A stretch of DNA of 40,304 nt. It comes from a virus. Under the pieces are notes generated by a model. That model saw only the letters and a program-made list of their open reading frames with translations. It was not told the origin of the DNA and searched no databases. The position numbers and the translations under genes are program-made. Where the stretch lies: positions 1 to 40,304 of the IMG/VR virus record IMGVR_UViG_3300004807_000049; one strand, 5' to 3'. Positions 26,023 to 34,964 of this stretch are shown one piece after another (position 1 is the first letter of the stretch; each line of letters starts with the position of its first letter).

Positions 26023-28392
26023 TTATGGAGCAAGTGTGCTGGATGCAGTAGGATTATCAGTCGACCCAACGGTAGTTCCTGCACTATCAGTTAATGGCGG
26101 GGATGAATCATAGGTAGGTATCGGTTTACCTTGTAATTGCCCTAAGAAACATTCATAGTACCCTTTTTTAGTTGCGTAAATATCAGGAGTGCAGTATCCT
26201 ACCGCTCTTACTGCAGCTTCAAAATATCCAGGATCTGTTTGAGATAATTTAACTCGATCTGCGATGTATATTGCACTAACATACGCACTAATTTTAGGAT
26301 CATTTAAAAGATCAGGCGAATCTACTAGAGAAGTTACAGATGGCAATAAGCCTCTATCATATAATAATTTACTATATTTTGTATAATTGCTTCTTCCTGT
26401 AATTTGTATATATCCTCTTCCAATAAATTTAGATCCATCTCCAGCATTAATATTTCCTAATGACTTATATTGGTTATTAGGTGAACCAAACGGCGGCGGT
26501 CCGTACAAGAATTCAGGCAATTTTGAAGGATCGGCTGCTTTTTCTTGAGCTAAAGCTAGATCACCTTTAAAGATCGATGGAAAGACTGTTAATAATCTAG
26601 AAGCAGAATAATTAAATTTTTCAACCTGTATTTGCCATTTAGACTCTCCTCCTGTTATAGCCAATAACGAAGCAATAGATATAGGTGTATTAAGTCCAAC
26701 CGGCTCACAGGCTGATTTAAGTTGAGAGATTCCCGCCTGGCTAGATGCTGCTGCAATGTCTTTAGCATATCTTGGTTCACAGGTGCCCGAAAGTACTTCT
26801 GGCAAATTAGCAGATGGCGCTGTGGATACTGCTGCAGTATCTGGAATTCCACTGCTTGCTCTACTTTGTACGGTAACATCAGTATTTAAAGAACTAAACA
26901 ACGAAGGATTTATATTTTCATGTTGATCCCAAGGTTCATGCGTAGGAACACGTTGCATAATACTATTAATTGGAGTATCTTTATAAAAAACACCATTGCT
27001 CCAGCCATTTTTAACATTTCTATTAGGCAAACTAAATGTAGGTAATTGTGGAGGCAAGCTAGCTAATTCGGCACTAGCAGCAGCGGCAGCAGAAGGCCCA
27101 TTTAAATGTATCTTAGACCCTGTAGCAATAATGTTTCCGCTTGCTCCAAGATTGAGTGTGCCTGCGGTGCTTAGTTTCATGTCTCCCTCTGCTGAAACAT
27201 CAACTCCTGCACCAGCGGTCGCAAGAATTCCTCGATCTGCTACTACGTTTAAATTATTTCCAACACTGAGTTTTAAATCTTTTCCTATTGTTTCGTCCTT
27301 GTTTTTAGCAATAGATATTTTTGCATAATCATCTACAATTAAATTATAATATCCGGCAATATTCTTTTCCATGTTGCCTAAGGCTCGAATATTAATATTT
27401 CTTCCAGCTTCGATATTAATATCTCTATCGGCTCTAAAATTAAAATCTGCTTCGGTATGTATGCTTACACTATCTGCAGCATAAATGTCTATTTTACCAT
27501 TCGATGTTAATTCTATCCATGCTGTTCCTTTACTATTTGCGATATAAATTAAATCACTACTATTATGCATTAAAATTTGATGGCCAGTTCTAGTCCTTAT
27601 TCTAACTAATTCATCGACAATTTTTCCAGTTTTTTTATCAACCTTGCCATCGTCCATAACAAATTGAGTCCCTCCTAATCTAGTAATAGGAACTAATACT
27701 TTTTTATCATATCCGACTGCAGCTTTTCTTCCATTTAAGTCTAAAGGCCCGGGAGTACTGATTCCATAGACATTACTAGGAATTTCTCTTCTAGCTGAAC
27801 TTGATGTTATTCCTCTAATATTATCAACTAATAGACCTTGTGCTAATAATCTATCAGCAAAAGGATGAACCGGACGATATTGAGAACCAGGCATTGGATG
27901 AGATTTAATATTTCTCATTAAAAATTCAGCTACCGGTAAATTTGATGTCTGGTATTTTAATTGTTGTTCAGGACTTAGATAAGCGTGATTACTAGCAGCA
28001 ATGCCAGGTACCATATGATTTTGGTAAGTATCTGGTATACAACCTAAAATATAACCTTGTAAAAGATCTCCATCAACAAAAATTACTAAAACAGTAGTTC
28101 CGATATCAGGCGGAACCATCCAGATTCCATAGCTTTTTTGTACATCTTCAAATTTTCTTGGATCACTGCCTTCAAATAATTGATTCATTGTTCCCCAAAA
28201 TGGAGGAAGATAATAAGCATGACCTGTTAATTCTTCAACATTAGGATCATCAGGAGCTCCCATTTGGAAAGAAACTTCCATAGCGCCCATTCTTGTCTTA
28301 TCTAAATTATTTGTAATCCTGGCCTTATACGGTCCAGGCGATTGTATTCTTCTTTTAAATATAGGTCTTGTACGACTTTCTATGTTACTCAT
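26023..28392 (-). CDS. 5: Baseplate hub spike gp5-like protein with C-terminal GH19-type lysin (789 aa)
   Basis: Cell-puncturing spike. Residues about 15-120 are the gp5/VgrG OB-fold (SPGPYKARITNNLDKTRMGA, GIWMVPPDIGTTVLVIFVDGD, GYILGCIPD). Residues about 300-430 are the triple beta-helix needle, seen as repeated short strands (ADSVSIHTEADFNFRADRDI, then INIEAGRNINIRALG and LNLGASGNIIATGSKIHLNG). Residues about 545-755 resemble glycoside hydrolase 19/chitinase-like lysins: GGESKWQ (probable catalytic Glu near 581) and GDGSKFIGRGYIQITGRSNY near 650-670. In T4 gp5 the lysozyme is an unrelated fold placed between OB-fold and needle; here the lytic domain sits at the distal C-terminus. It probably cleaves peptidoglycan during injection. 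The start overlaps the upstream stop by ATGA. Confidence 0.92.
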   Translation of the reverse strand: MSNIESRTRPIFKRRIQSPGPYKARITNNLDKTRMGAMEVSFQMGAPDDPNVEELTGHAYYLPPFWGTMNQLFEGSDPRKFEDVQKSYGIWMVPPDIGTTVLVIFVDGDLLQGYILGCIPDTYQNHMVPGIAASNHAYLSPEQQLKYQTSNLPVAEFLMRNIKSHPMPGSQYRPVHPFADRLLAQGLLVDNIRGITSSSARREIPSNVYGISTPGPLDLNGRKAAVGYDKKVLVPITRLGGTQFVMDDGKVDKKTGKIVDELVRIRTRTGHQILMHNSSDLIYIANSKGTAWIELTSNGKIDIYAADSVSIHTEADFNFRADRDINIEAGRNINIRALGNMEKNIAGYYNLIVDDYAKISIAKNKDETIGKDLKLSVGNNLNVVADRGILATAGAGVDVSAEGDMKLSTAGTLNLGASGNIIATGSKIHLNGPSAAAAASAELASLPPQLPTFSLPNRNVKNGWSNGVFYKDTPINSIMQRVPTHEPWDQHENINPSLFSSLNTDVTVQSRASSGIPDTAAVSTAPSANLPEVLSGTCEPRYAKDIAAASSQAGISQLKSACEPVGLNTPISIASLLAITGGESKWQIQVEKFNYSASRLLTVFPSIFKGDLALAQEKAADPSKLPEFLYGPPPFGSPNNQYKSLGNINAGDGSKFIGRGYIQITGRSNYTKYSKLLYDRGLLPSVTSLVDSPDLLNDPKISAYVSAIYIADRVKLSQTDPGYFEAAVRAVGYCTPDIYATKKGYYECFLGQLQGKPIPTYDSSPPLTDSAGTTVGSTDNPTASSTLAP

Positions 28393-31300
28393 TTAAATTT
28401 TGATCCATTTATTAAATTCACCAAAGGACTAAATGCTTCTTTAGCATTTTTTGAACCGTATTTTGTTACTACAGAAGAAGCAACATTAGAAACGTTCGGA
28501 ATTCCATTTGAAACTATAGAATTTATATTATTTACATTTGCTTCAACGCTGGGATTATTTCCTGTCAATTTTGAAAGACCCATTTGCAATGATTGAACTT
28601 TATTAGCGGTTACTGGAGAAGGTAATCCCGAAGTATCGATAGAGGGAGTTTTATTATTAATTAATTTATTAATGTTAGGAATATTAGAAGCGCCAGGAAT
28701 ATTTGACAAAGAGCCTCCTCTTTGTAATATATATTTTACATCATTAACGCTGATCGGTGCATCAGGAGAGGCCGATGTCGGCTGAGTTGGGGGGAGATTT
28801 CTAAGTCCTACTACAGGTATATTATTAATTAATAATCCATTATCAACTAATGAGTTGATATCAACATTTTTAGGAACATTTTGTGCGGCTTGAGAAATCT
28901 TGTCATAAATCTTAGATCTTAAATTTCCACTTAATCCTGCTAAACTATTAGGATTAATTCCCAAAGTCGATTCTAAGGAATTTGCATTACCGCTTATATT
29001 AGATAATTTAGATGAATTATCTGAAACAAGCCCTGCCGCGTTGTTGCCTAAATTATCTACTTTACTCATAGCGCTACTCGAAAGATCAGAAGAATTAGCC
29101 CCTGATGCTATAACGTTTTGAGAAATGTTATTCGATGTAGCATTAGACATTCCTAAAGAATTTGCAAGGTTTTTTAATTGATTCACCGAACCACCAGCAC
29201 TATTAATATTTGTAGAAAAATTAGATAATCCTGAATTATTCAATCTAATAGAAGAAACTACATTTAATAAGCCTATTGCAGAAGACCCCGAAAGTCGATT
29301 AATTAATGAACCATTAATTCCTGCAGCACCGGATGCTAACGAATTAATAAAAGAGCCGATAGAAAGCCCTCCGGTAGCTGCGCCAGATAGGCTTTGTAAA
29401 TTTCCTGGTATTAAATTCGATAACTGTCCTGGCAGTCCATTTAACGGTAAAGAAGAAGCAATCTCTGCAGCTAATGTTCCTTCTGAGGCTCTAACCGTAG
29501 AAGGAGCATCCGGCTCGGTTGGAATATTTTCTCTTGAAGGATCTGGATATTCTAAAACAGGAGGCGACAATTTTGTAGGTGGAGGTATATCAGTATCTTC
29601 TATTTGGGCATATAACCTAACTAAATCTAATTTTTGAGTAAATTGTCCATCTTTAAAATAATTTACAATATGCGTGACTCTAAATGCTCCGCTGTACTTA
29701 GCAGTATAAACAGATTTTTTTGTAGACGAATCATATACTGATTGAAAAACCGCTTCTCCTATGACTGGGTCAATATCTAATGGGTTTTTAAAATTTATAA
29801 CGATATGTACATCGCCATACATAAATGGAGCTTCATCTAATCCCACTGTTCCATTAGAATTTTTAGAGTGCCTTTGATTACCGACATTGTCAGTAACTAG
29901 ATAATATGGATCTCCAATAATATCTAGTTCTGCAGTACATTGATCAACATTTTCTAAAACGGCCTTATGAATAGACTTAGCAATATCAGCATATGGATCT
30001 ACTGTTGGCAATACTGCATTTGGGACCCCTGATACTGAAACCATGGTGCTTTCTGTATCGACTTTAATCGGCGGCCGACCAAACCAGCTTTTAATTCTAT
30101 CTGCAAAAGAATTCGAAGGAAGAGCAGTCTTGCTAGGATTAGATTGTTGCGCTGAAGCTCCTGTAGCCGGAATATCATTTTTATTTCCTAAGGCTTTAGG
30201 TATAGCACTAAAAAATAATGTATTAAATTGTAATCTAAAATTTCTAATATCTACATTTTTTCCAGAATATATATAATTGTATTCTCGATGTATAATTTCT
30301 TTTAATTTACTAGTATCAGCTGTAGCAGGAACTTTAGGTGGGAATCGAGAATAATGTATTTTATAAGGTACTACAATGTATCTATATTTAAAAAGAGGTT
30401 TATTTGTTTTAGGATCATCGATGCCTAAGTGTTCAGTTTCGACATATACCATAAAATAATCGACCATTCCGGCTTCATCGATTTTAAAATTCTCTGCTAT
30501 ACTCTTTACATAATCACTATCTCTTATTACTGCAGAAATACAATCTAAAATATCTTGACCTTTTGCAAATTGAGCAATAGGATTTACAGGATCGTATGGA
30601 ACCGAATCAGTGTTATTATTATTTGCAACTGTTGATTGATCTAAAAATTCATAAGCAGTGTTAGTTTTATATAACTCAATTAATTTTTTATTAGCAATTT
30701 CGTTATCTTTTGTAAAATCTAATCCTGAATTACTAGGAGTAGGGAAAGAAATCTCGTAAACATCATGGCTAACATTTCCTTTTGAATTATTAAGAGCCTG
30801 TGCTTCTTTTAATTTTCCGGAATTTATACCGTCCATGAAACTTGTTAATATTTCTTTAATAAGACTTCCTTTAAATTGTACAGTATCTTTTAAATTTTGA
30901 GATTCTCCTAAAGACTGTTCGTTCCATGGAATTGCAGTACAATTGTAAACCGTTCCACTGGCTTTTACTTCAATATCGACTCCCGTAAATTTAATTGGAA
31001 AATATCTAGTAGATCGATCGATTATTTCTGGCTCCGAAAGTTCAGGTCCGTCGGGATATCCTATAAATTGCATCTTAAGAACATAAGGACAGTTAATATA
31101 ACTATCATGCCCGGATGCAACCGCAGAAACGTGTAAGGCCTCTAGAAACCCGCTCATACTATATGGTTCTGTAATTTGAAATTTAACATTAGTCGCAGGA
31201 GCCATACTGGTTTTTTTATCGCCGCCGATAATATTTTCTATTTCTACTTGGTCGATATAAAAATCGAATTGCCCCGAACTCTGTGTATTGAATTCTTCTA

Positions 31301-31688
31301 AGAGAGAAGAATATGTTTGATTTAGCTCTGATACTACATTTTGATTATGTCTAACTTGCCCAGCAGTAGTAGGATTAGCATATTGCAGGTTTGGTGCAGT
31401 TCGTTGTACTGGATTTTGTAATCCAGTAATTCCTTTACCACCAGATTTAGCAATAATCCAATAATCTTGATTATTTTCTAAATTAAAAGGATTAATTAGA
31501 TCTTTGCCTTTAATAGAAAAAAGTGTAAAATTGTAAGTATAAGATTTATATTGATTTAATATATTAGAAAATAAAGCTTTTCCTGCAATTGGTATTTTAT
31601 TTTGTTGGGTATTAGAAGAAGTTTTGCTTTCTGTTTTAGAATCCCCAGAAAATGATTGTTGAGCAGGTGCAATTTGAAGGGCTGCCAT
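28389..31688 (-). CDS. Baseplate hub-like structural protein with long Ser/Asn-rich tail (1099 aa)
   Basis: Lies immediately upstream of gp5 and is translationally coupled to it, suggesting a hub component such as the partner of the spike; gp27 equivalence is only positional inference. The N-terminal about 700 residues look globular: YKSYTYNFTLFSIKG, SGQFDFYIDQVEIENIIGG, NVKFQITEPYSMSGFLEALH, INCPYVLKMQFIGYPDG, and later GAFRVTHIVNYFKDGQFTQK followed by LDLVRLYAQ, a strand typical of hub or tail proteins. From about residue 740 onward the sequence is a low-complexity Ser/Asn/Gly/Leu-rich region of about 350 residues with many NLxSxLG and SNxS turns, unusual for a hub. No signal peptide. Starts 1 nt after the gp53 stop. 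Confidence 0.78.
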   Translation of the reverse strand: MAALQIAPAQQSFSGDSKTESKTSSNTQQNKIPIAGKALFSNILNQYKSYTYNFTLFSIKGKDLINPFNLENNQDYWIIAKSGGKGITGLQNPVQRTAPNLQYANPTTAGQVRHNQNVVSELNQTYSSLLEEFNTQSSGQFDFYIDQVEIENIIGGDKKTSMAPATNVKFQITEPYSMSGFLEALHVSAVASGHDSYINCPYVLKMQFIGYPDGPELSEPEIIDRSTRYFPIKFTGVDIEVKASGTVYNCTAIPWNEQSLGESQNLKDTVQFKGSLIKEILTSFMDGINSGKLKEAQALNNSKGNVSHDVYEISFPTPSNSGLDFTKDNEIANKKLIELYKTNTAYEFLDQSTVANNNNTDSVPYDPVNPIAQFAKGQDILDCISAVIRDSDYVKSIAENFKIDEAGMVDYFMVYVETEHLGIDDPKTNKPLFKYRYIVVPYKIHYSRFPPKVPATADTSKLKEIIHREYNYIYSGKNVDIRNFRLQFNTLFFSAIPKALGNKNDIPATGASAQQSNPSKTALPSNSFADRIKSWFGRPPIKVDTESTMVSVSGVPNAVLPTVDPYADIAKSIHKAVLENVDQCTAELDIIGDPYYLVTDNVGNQRHSKNSNGTVGLDEAPFMYGDVHIVINFKNPLDIDPVIGEAVFQSVYDSSTKKSVYTAKYSGAFRVTHIVNYFKDGQFTQKLDLVRLYAQIEDTDIPPPTKLSPPVLEYPDPSRENIPTEPDAPSTVRASEGTLAAEIASSLPLNGLPGQLSNLIPGNLQSLSGAATGGLSIGSFINSLASGAAGINGSLINRLSGSSAIGLLNVVSSIRLNNSGLSNFSTNINSAGGSVNQLKNLANSLGMSNATSNNISQNVIASGANSSDLSSSAMSKVDNLGNNAAGLVSDNSSKLSNISGNANSLESTLGINPNSLAGLSGNLRSKIYDKISQAAQNVPKNVDINSLVDNGLLINNIPVVGLRNLPPTQPTSASPDAPISVNDVKYILQRGGSLSNIPGASNIPNINKLINNKTPSIDTSGLPSPVTANKVQSLQMGLSKLTGNNPSVEANVNNINSIVSNGIPNVSNVASSVVTKYGSKNAKEAFSPLVNLINGSKFK

Positions 31689-31689
31689 T

Positions 31690-31992
31690 TTAAATACCTA
31701 ATATAGTTTTTAATGTCTGCATTTGAGGCAAGTAAATTGCTTGACCTGCATATAAATCATATACAGGATCTTTAATTATATCTTTATTTCTTACTGCAAA
31801 CACCCACCATAATGTAGCATCTCCATAAAGATCATATGCTAATAAATCAGGACGGTTAGCATATTGACTAGTAACAACAAATTGTACATCATTTGATACA
31901 TTAGGTAAATTACGAAAATTATTAACATCTAAATAAAAACCATTTATCGGAGTACCATAATAAGGACTATTTTTAGAATAAGTTGCTGACAT
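31690..31992 (-). CDS. 53: Baseplate wedge protein gp53-like (100 aa)
   Basis: Short wedge protein with LysM-like fold of the gp53 family: RPDLLAYDLYGDATLWWVFA, then NKDIIKDPVYDLYAGQAIYL. The pattern of a flexible N-terminus (YYGTPINGFYLD), VTSQYANRPD, a YGD-LWW turn and a terminal LP-strand is the usual gp53 layout. At 100 residues it is shorter than T4 gp53 (196). gp53 joins adjacent wedges around the hub. It overlaps the upstream stop by 1 nt (TAATG) and is followed after 1 nt by the 1099 aa hub gene, a tightly coupled set. Confidence 0.85.
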   Translation of the reverse strand: MSATYSKNSPYYGTPINGFYLDVNNFRNLPNVSNDVQFVVTSQYANRPDLLAYDLYGDATLWWVFAVRNKDIIKDPVYDLYAGQAIYLPQMQTLKTILGI

Positions 31993-32888
31993 TATAGATA
32001 TCCTTGAACACGTTGATTATCAGAAAGCCACCCAGATACCGTTCCATTGAGCATTTCTCTTCTACTGTATACAGGAGCTAATGTTAGATTCACTGTTGTA
32101 AAAACAGGAACAGAAGTTGATCCATATAAGAAATTATTCTGGTCGGCTCCGACAGTGAAATAATCTACACTTTCCGGTAAATCATGACTAAAAGATTTTA
32201 TAACAACCGGCACACGATCTAACATATAATGGCCATACCCCATTAACCTACATACCGGCGGAGGGGCTCCGGCATTTGGATCATCTCCGAACTTCATTTT
32301 AGTTAATGCTCTTAAAAGATGTATGACTCCTAATAAAATTTGAGATTCAATATCATTTTGGGCTGTAAATTTAGCTGTTATTTTAATGTCTCCAACTGAA
32401 CTATTTTTATAAAAATATTGAGTATAGTTTGAATGCACTGCATTAAACCCTTCGTATGAAGCATTATGGTCAAATGATACAGTAGGAGTGTAAGGAAATA
32501 TTATTCCTTTATTTCTTTTAAGTTCACCATTAGGGCCTGCTGCTTGGTTTATCAAATAAGAATCCGGAACTATTAATCTAACTCTCTGATCTATATGACC
32601 GAATTTAGCAACAGCTTTTGTCGGAATGTTAGGCGTAGCACTAGGTCTAAGTGGAGGAACTGAAGAAGAACCTACACTGTCAGTTATAGCCTGTTGCGCC
32701 TGTTGAGCAAGATTAACGATTCTTGTAGGATCGGCCATCTTAACAGCACTATTAACATCAGAAATACTAGGGTTAGTTATAGAACTATTTGTTGGAACAC
32801 TAGATGAGGTTTGAATTGTACCATCAGCATTAGTAGTGGTTACTAATCCAGATGAATCTACAACGGTTGATGTCGGTAAGTTGGCCAT
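31992..32888 (-). CDS. Baseplate/tail-tube initiator-like structural protein (298 aa)
   Basis: First gene of the leftward virion block. The first about 85 residues are Ser/Thr/Asn-rich and probably disordered. The folded part has FGHIDQRVRLIVPDSYLI, KGIIFPYTPTVSFDHNASYE, the segment NYTQYFYKNSSVGDIKITAK with FTAQNDIESQILLGVIHLLR, PPPVCRLMGYGHYML and PVVIKSFSHDLPESVDYFTV, ending in VNLTLAPVYSRREML. This pattern resembles tail-tube-initiator or tube-cap proteins at the hub-tube interface (T4 gp48/gp54 function), but I cannot say which T4 protein is orthologous. The ATG lies just left of the divergent control region. A weak late-promoter-like GGTAAATA lies 21 nt upstream. Confidence 0.72.
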   Translation of the reverse strand: MANLPTSTVVDSSGLVTTTNADGTIQTSSSVPTNSSITNPSISDVNSAVKMADPTRIVNLAQQAQQAITDSVGSSSVPPLRPSATPNIPTKAVAKFGHIDQRVRLIVPDSYLINQAAGPNGELKRNKGIIFPYTPTVSFDHNASYEGFNAVHSNYTQYFYKNSSVGDIKITAKFTAQNDIESQILLGVIHLLRALTKMKFGDDPNAGAPPPVCRLMGYGHYMLDRVPVVIKSFSHDLPESVDYFTVGADQNNFLYGSTSVPVFTTVNLTLAPVYSRREMLNGTVSGWLSDNQRVQGYL

Positions 32889-32908
32889 AAATAAAGTCTC
32901 TTATAACA

Positions 32909-32916
32909 TATTTACC
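32909..32916 (-). promoter_or_regulatory. Weak late-promoter-like octamer before the 298 aa gene
   Basis: Read on the minus strand this is GGTAAATA, two mismatches from TATAAATA, about 21 nt before the ATG at 32888. Spacing matches the other late sites in this window, but the sequence match is poor. Confidence 0.3.
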
Positions 32917-32932
32917 CAATAAATAATATTGG
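32916..32932. repeat. Inverted repeat in the divergent control region
   Basis: CCAATA, 5 nt, TATTGG: perfect 6 bp arms between the leftward virion start and the rightward sigma70 promoter, 11 nt before the -35 box. Possibly an operator; an AATAAATA octamer on the plus strand overlaps its left arm and spacer. Confidence 0.4.
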
Positions 32933-32943
32933 TATTTAATTGG

Positions 32944-32972
32944 TTGACATTTTGTTGTTTTTTTGCTACAAT
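32944..32972 (+). promoter_or_regulatory. Sigma70-type early promoter for the gp55-gp47-gp46 operon
   Basis: TTGACA at 32944-32949, a 17 nt spacer and TACAAT at 32967-32972 (five of six -10 matches, perfect -35). Predicted start near 32979, about 21 nt before the gp55 ATG at 33000, with GGAAGG in between. Read by unmodified host polymerase, it would drive early expression of the late sigma factor and recombination genes. Confidence 0.85.
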
Positions 32973-32999
32973 ACCCCTAAGGAAGGAAAAAATATAATA

Positions 33000-33908
33000 A
33001 TGACTATAACAACTACTCCCACAGGAAGAAAAGTAAAATATTTAAATAATAGAGATTTATTAGCAGAAATACATAAGAGCAAATGCAGTTTTTCTAGTTT
33101 TACTAAACCAGAGTACAACCAATATGATATTATACTTGGAAGTTTAGACAAAATTAACATAAGAACTATTGCAGAAGCTAAAAGAAATAAAGCTAAAAGA
33201 CTCGGATTAGATGCATTTAATCAAGCCAGGTTATCCGGTGATAAGAAAGTTAAACTAATAGATTGTATTCCAGATTATAAAATTATTGATAAAAAAGATA
33301 TTATTATAAGAATAATGACTTACGATCATATTCCGTTGTCTCCAAATCGTAAAAAAACTACAAAAACAATAGCCGATCGGCACGAAAAAGTAAACTTCCC
33401 ACCTTTTCAACATTGGAAATTCGACGATAACGAAAATCTAATTTGTGTTGGAAAGAGCCATTGGAAAGGCTCTTTAGAAAGTGGAAAATTTAGTAGAGAT
33501 CATGGCAGAGTTACAGAAAATCTAGGAAGAATGTATATCAAATTAAGTGAGAGATACGCACAACGCAGTAACTGGAGAGGGTATACTTATGTTGATGAAA
33601 TGCGAGGGCAAGCTATTTTACAACTAAGCCAAATCGGATTACAATTTAATGAGATGCTGAGTGAAAATCCATTTGCTTACTATACTGCTGCTGTAACAAA
33701 TTCATTTACTCGTGTACTTAATTTAGAAAAAAAGAGCCAGAATATCAGAGACGATTTACTTGAAGTTAACGGATTAACTCCGAGTTTAACTAGACAATCT
33801 CGAGATGAATTCGCGGAAGAAGTTGCAAAACAGGCAGAAATTTATAAAAATACTCGTATGCCTAAAAGTAATGAAAGTGATTTTGCTTCTGAGGATGAAG
33901 AAGATTGA
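33000..33908 (+). CDS. 55: RNA polymerase sigma factor for late transcription, gp55-like (302 aa)
   Basis: Phage sigma-family factor that redirects host core polymerase to late promoters. The best evidence is the C-terminal half: WRGYTYVDEMRGQAILQLSQ, then FNEMLSENPFAYYTAAVTNS and FTRVLNLEKKSQNIRDDLLE, matching the region-2-like core-binding and DNA-melting segment of T4 gp55. The N-terminal half carries IRIMTYDHIPLSPNRKKTT, HEKVNFPPFQHWKF and CVGKSHWKGSLESGKFS, typical of aquatic versions. I start at ATG 33000; the open frame reaches back to a TTG at 32940, but that would read through the sigma70 promoter. GGAAGG lies upstream of ATG 33000. The octamers TATAAATA and variants in this window are its expected targets. 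Confidence 0.9.
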   Translation: MTITTTPTGRKVKYLNNRDLLAEIHKSKCSFSSFTKPEYNQYDIILGSLDKINIRTIAEAKRNKAKRLGLDAFNQARLSGDKKVKLIDCIPDYKIIDKKDIIIRIMTYDHIPLSPNRKKTTKTIADRHEKVNFPPFQHWKFDDNENLICVGKSHWKGSLESGKFSRDHGRVTENLGRMYIKLSERYAQRSNWRGYTYVDEMRGQAILQLSQIGLQFNEMLSENPFAYYTAAVTNSFTRVLNLEKKSQNIRDDLLEVNGLTPSLTRQSRDEFAEEVAKQAEIYKNTRMPKSNESDFASEDEED

Positions 33909-33950
33909 TTTATTCTCTAAAATTAGTTAAAATTATCTTAGGAGAATAAT

Positions 33951-34964
33951 ATGCCATTGTTTAAAAAGGTAGCGGCCTTTACAGATTTACATGTCGGGTT
34001 AAAAGGCAACAGTTTAACTCATTTACAAGATTGCGAAGAATTTGTAGATTGGTTTATTAAAACAGCTAAGGATGCCGGGTGTGATACCGGCATCTTTCTC
34101 GGCGACTGGCATCATCAGAGAAATTCAATTAATCTTGTTACACTCGATACCAGTGTTCGCCTTTTAGAAAAACTCGGAAAAGCCTTTGACCAATTTATTT
34201 GGTTTCCCGGAAATCATGATTTATTTTTTAGAGATAAACGTGATGTACACAGTTCTTCATTCGGACGCCATATTCCCGGAGTTACCGTAGTAGATTCTGT
34301 TACTACTATCGATGATGTAACTCTAATTCCATGGCTAGTTAAAGAAGAATGGAAGGCAATTTCAAAGGCTAAAAGTAGATATATCTTCGGTCATCTTGAA
34401 TTACCTACATTTATGATGAATGCTATGGTTGCAGCACCAGACCACGGATTATTACAGCCTACTCATTTCCGTAATCAGGAATTAGTGTTTAGCGGACACT
34501 TTCATAAACGTCAAAACCAAGGAAAGATCTGGTATATTGGTAATGCGTTTCCTCATGACTTTGCTGATTCGTGGGATGACGAAAGAGGAATGATGATTAT
34601 GGAATGGGGAGGAGATCCTGAATTCCATGCGTGGGAAAATGCTCCTAAATATCGTTCGGTTAAACTTAGCCAGCTAATCGAAAATAAAGATGATATTTTA
34701 AAATCTAAGATGTATCTTAAAGTCACCGCTGACGTGGATTTAAACTACGAAGAAGCTATCTTTCTAAAGGAAAGTTTTATGGCTGAAGACAGTGTGAGAG
34801 AATTCAGTATGGTTAGAGACCGGGTTAGTTTAGAAGGTATTGAAGAAACCCCATCTGTATCTGCAATACAAAGTGTAGATCAGATCGTAACACAGGAATT
34901 ACTTAATATTTCAAGCGAACAGTTTAGTTCAGCAACACTATTGGATATTTGGCAACGTCTATGA
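33951..34964 (+). CDS. 47: Recombination endonuclease subunit gp47 (SbcD/Mre11-like)
   Basis: Metallophosphoesterase subunit of the gp46-gp47 exonuclease that resects double-strand ends for recombination-dependent replication. The 337 residues show metal ligands in order: DLHVG at 12-16, GDWHH at 51-55, GNHDLF from 87, FGHLE mid-protein and SGHFHKRQ with DHG before it. Length matches T4 gp47 (339). A strong AGGAG at 33940-33944 precedes the ATG, and a 42 nt gap separates it from gp55. Its stop overlaps the gp46 start in ATGA, coupling equimolar synthesis of the complex. Confidence 0.96.
   Translation: MPLFKKVAAFTDLHVGLKGNSLTHLQDCEEFVDWFIKTAKDAGCDTGIFLGDWHHQRNSINLVTLDTSVRLLEKLGKAFDQFIWFPGNHDLFFRDKRDVHSSSFGRHIPGVTVVDSVTTIDDVTLIPWLVKEEWKAISKAKSRYIFGHLELPTFMMNAMVAAPDHGLLQPTHFRNQELVFSGHFHKRQNQGKIWYIGNAFPHDFADSWDDERGMMIMEWGGDPEFHAWENAPKYRSVKLSQLIENKDDILKSKMYLKVTADVDLNYEEAIFLKESFMAEDSVREFSMVRDRVSLEGIEETPSVSAIQSVDQIVTQELLNISSEQFSSATLLDIWQRL

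Noticed and set aside
26020-26027. CATAAATA on the minus strand before gp25
   Set aside because: Only 6 nt from the gp25 ATG and overlapping the gp5 stop; too close to serve as a promoter for that gene.
32886-32893. CATAAATA on the plus strand
   Set aside because: It overlaps the start codon of the leftward 298 aa gene and lies 107 nt from gp55, where a strong sigma70 promoter already sits.
32940-32999. TTG-start extension of gp55
   Set aside because: It would translate through the TTGACA/TACAAT promoter; ATG 33000 has its own GGAAGG ribosome site.
34949-34960. Upstream TTG start of gp46
   Set aside because: ATG 34961 overlaps the gp47 stop in ATGA, the coupling used elsewhere in this operon.
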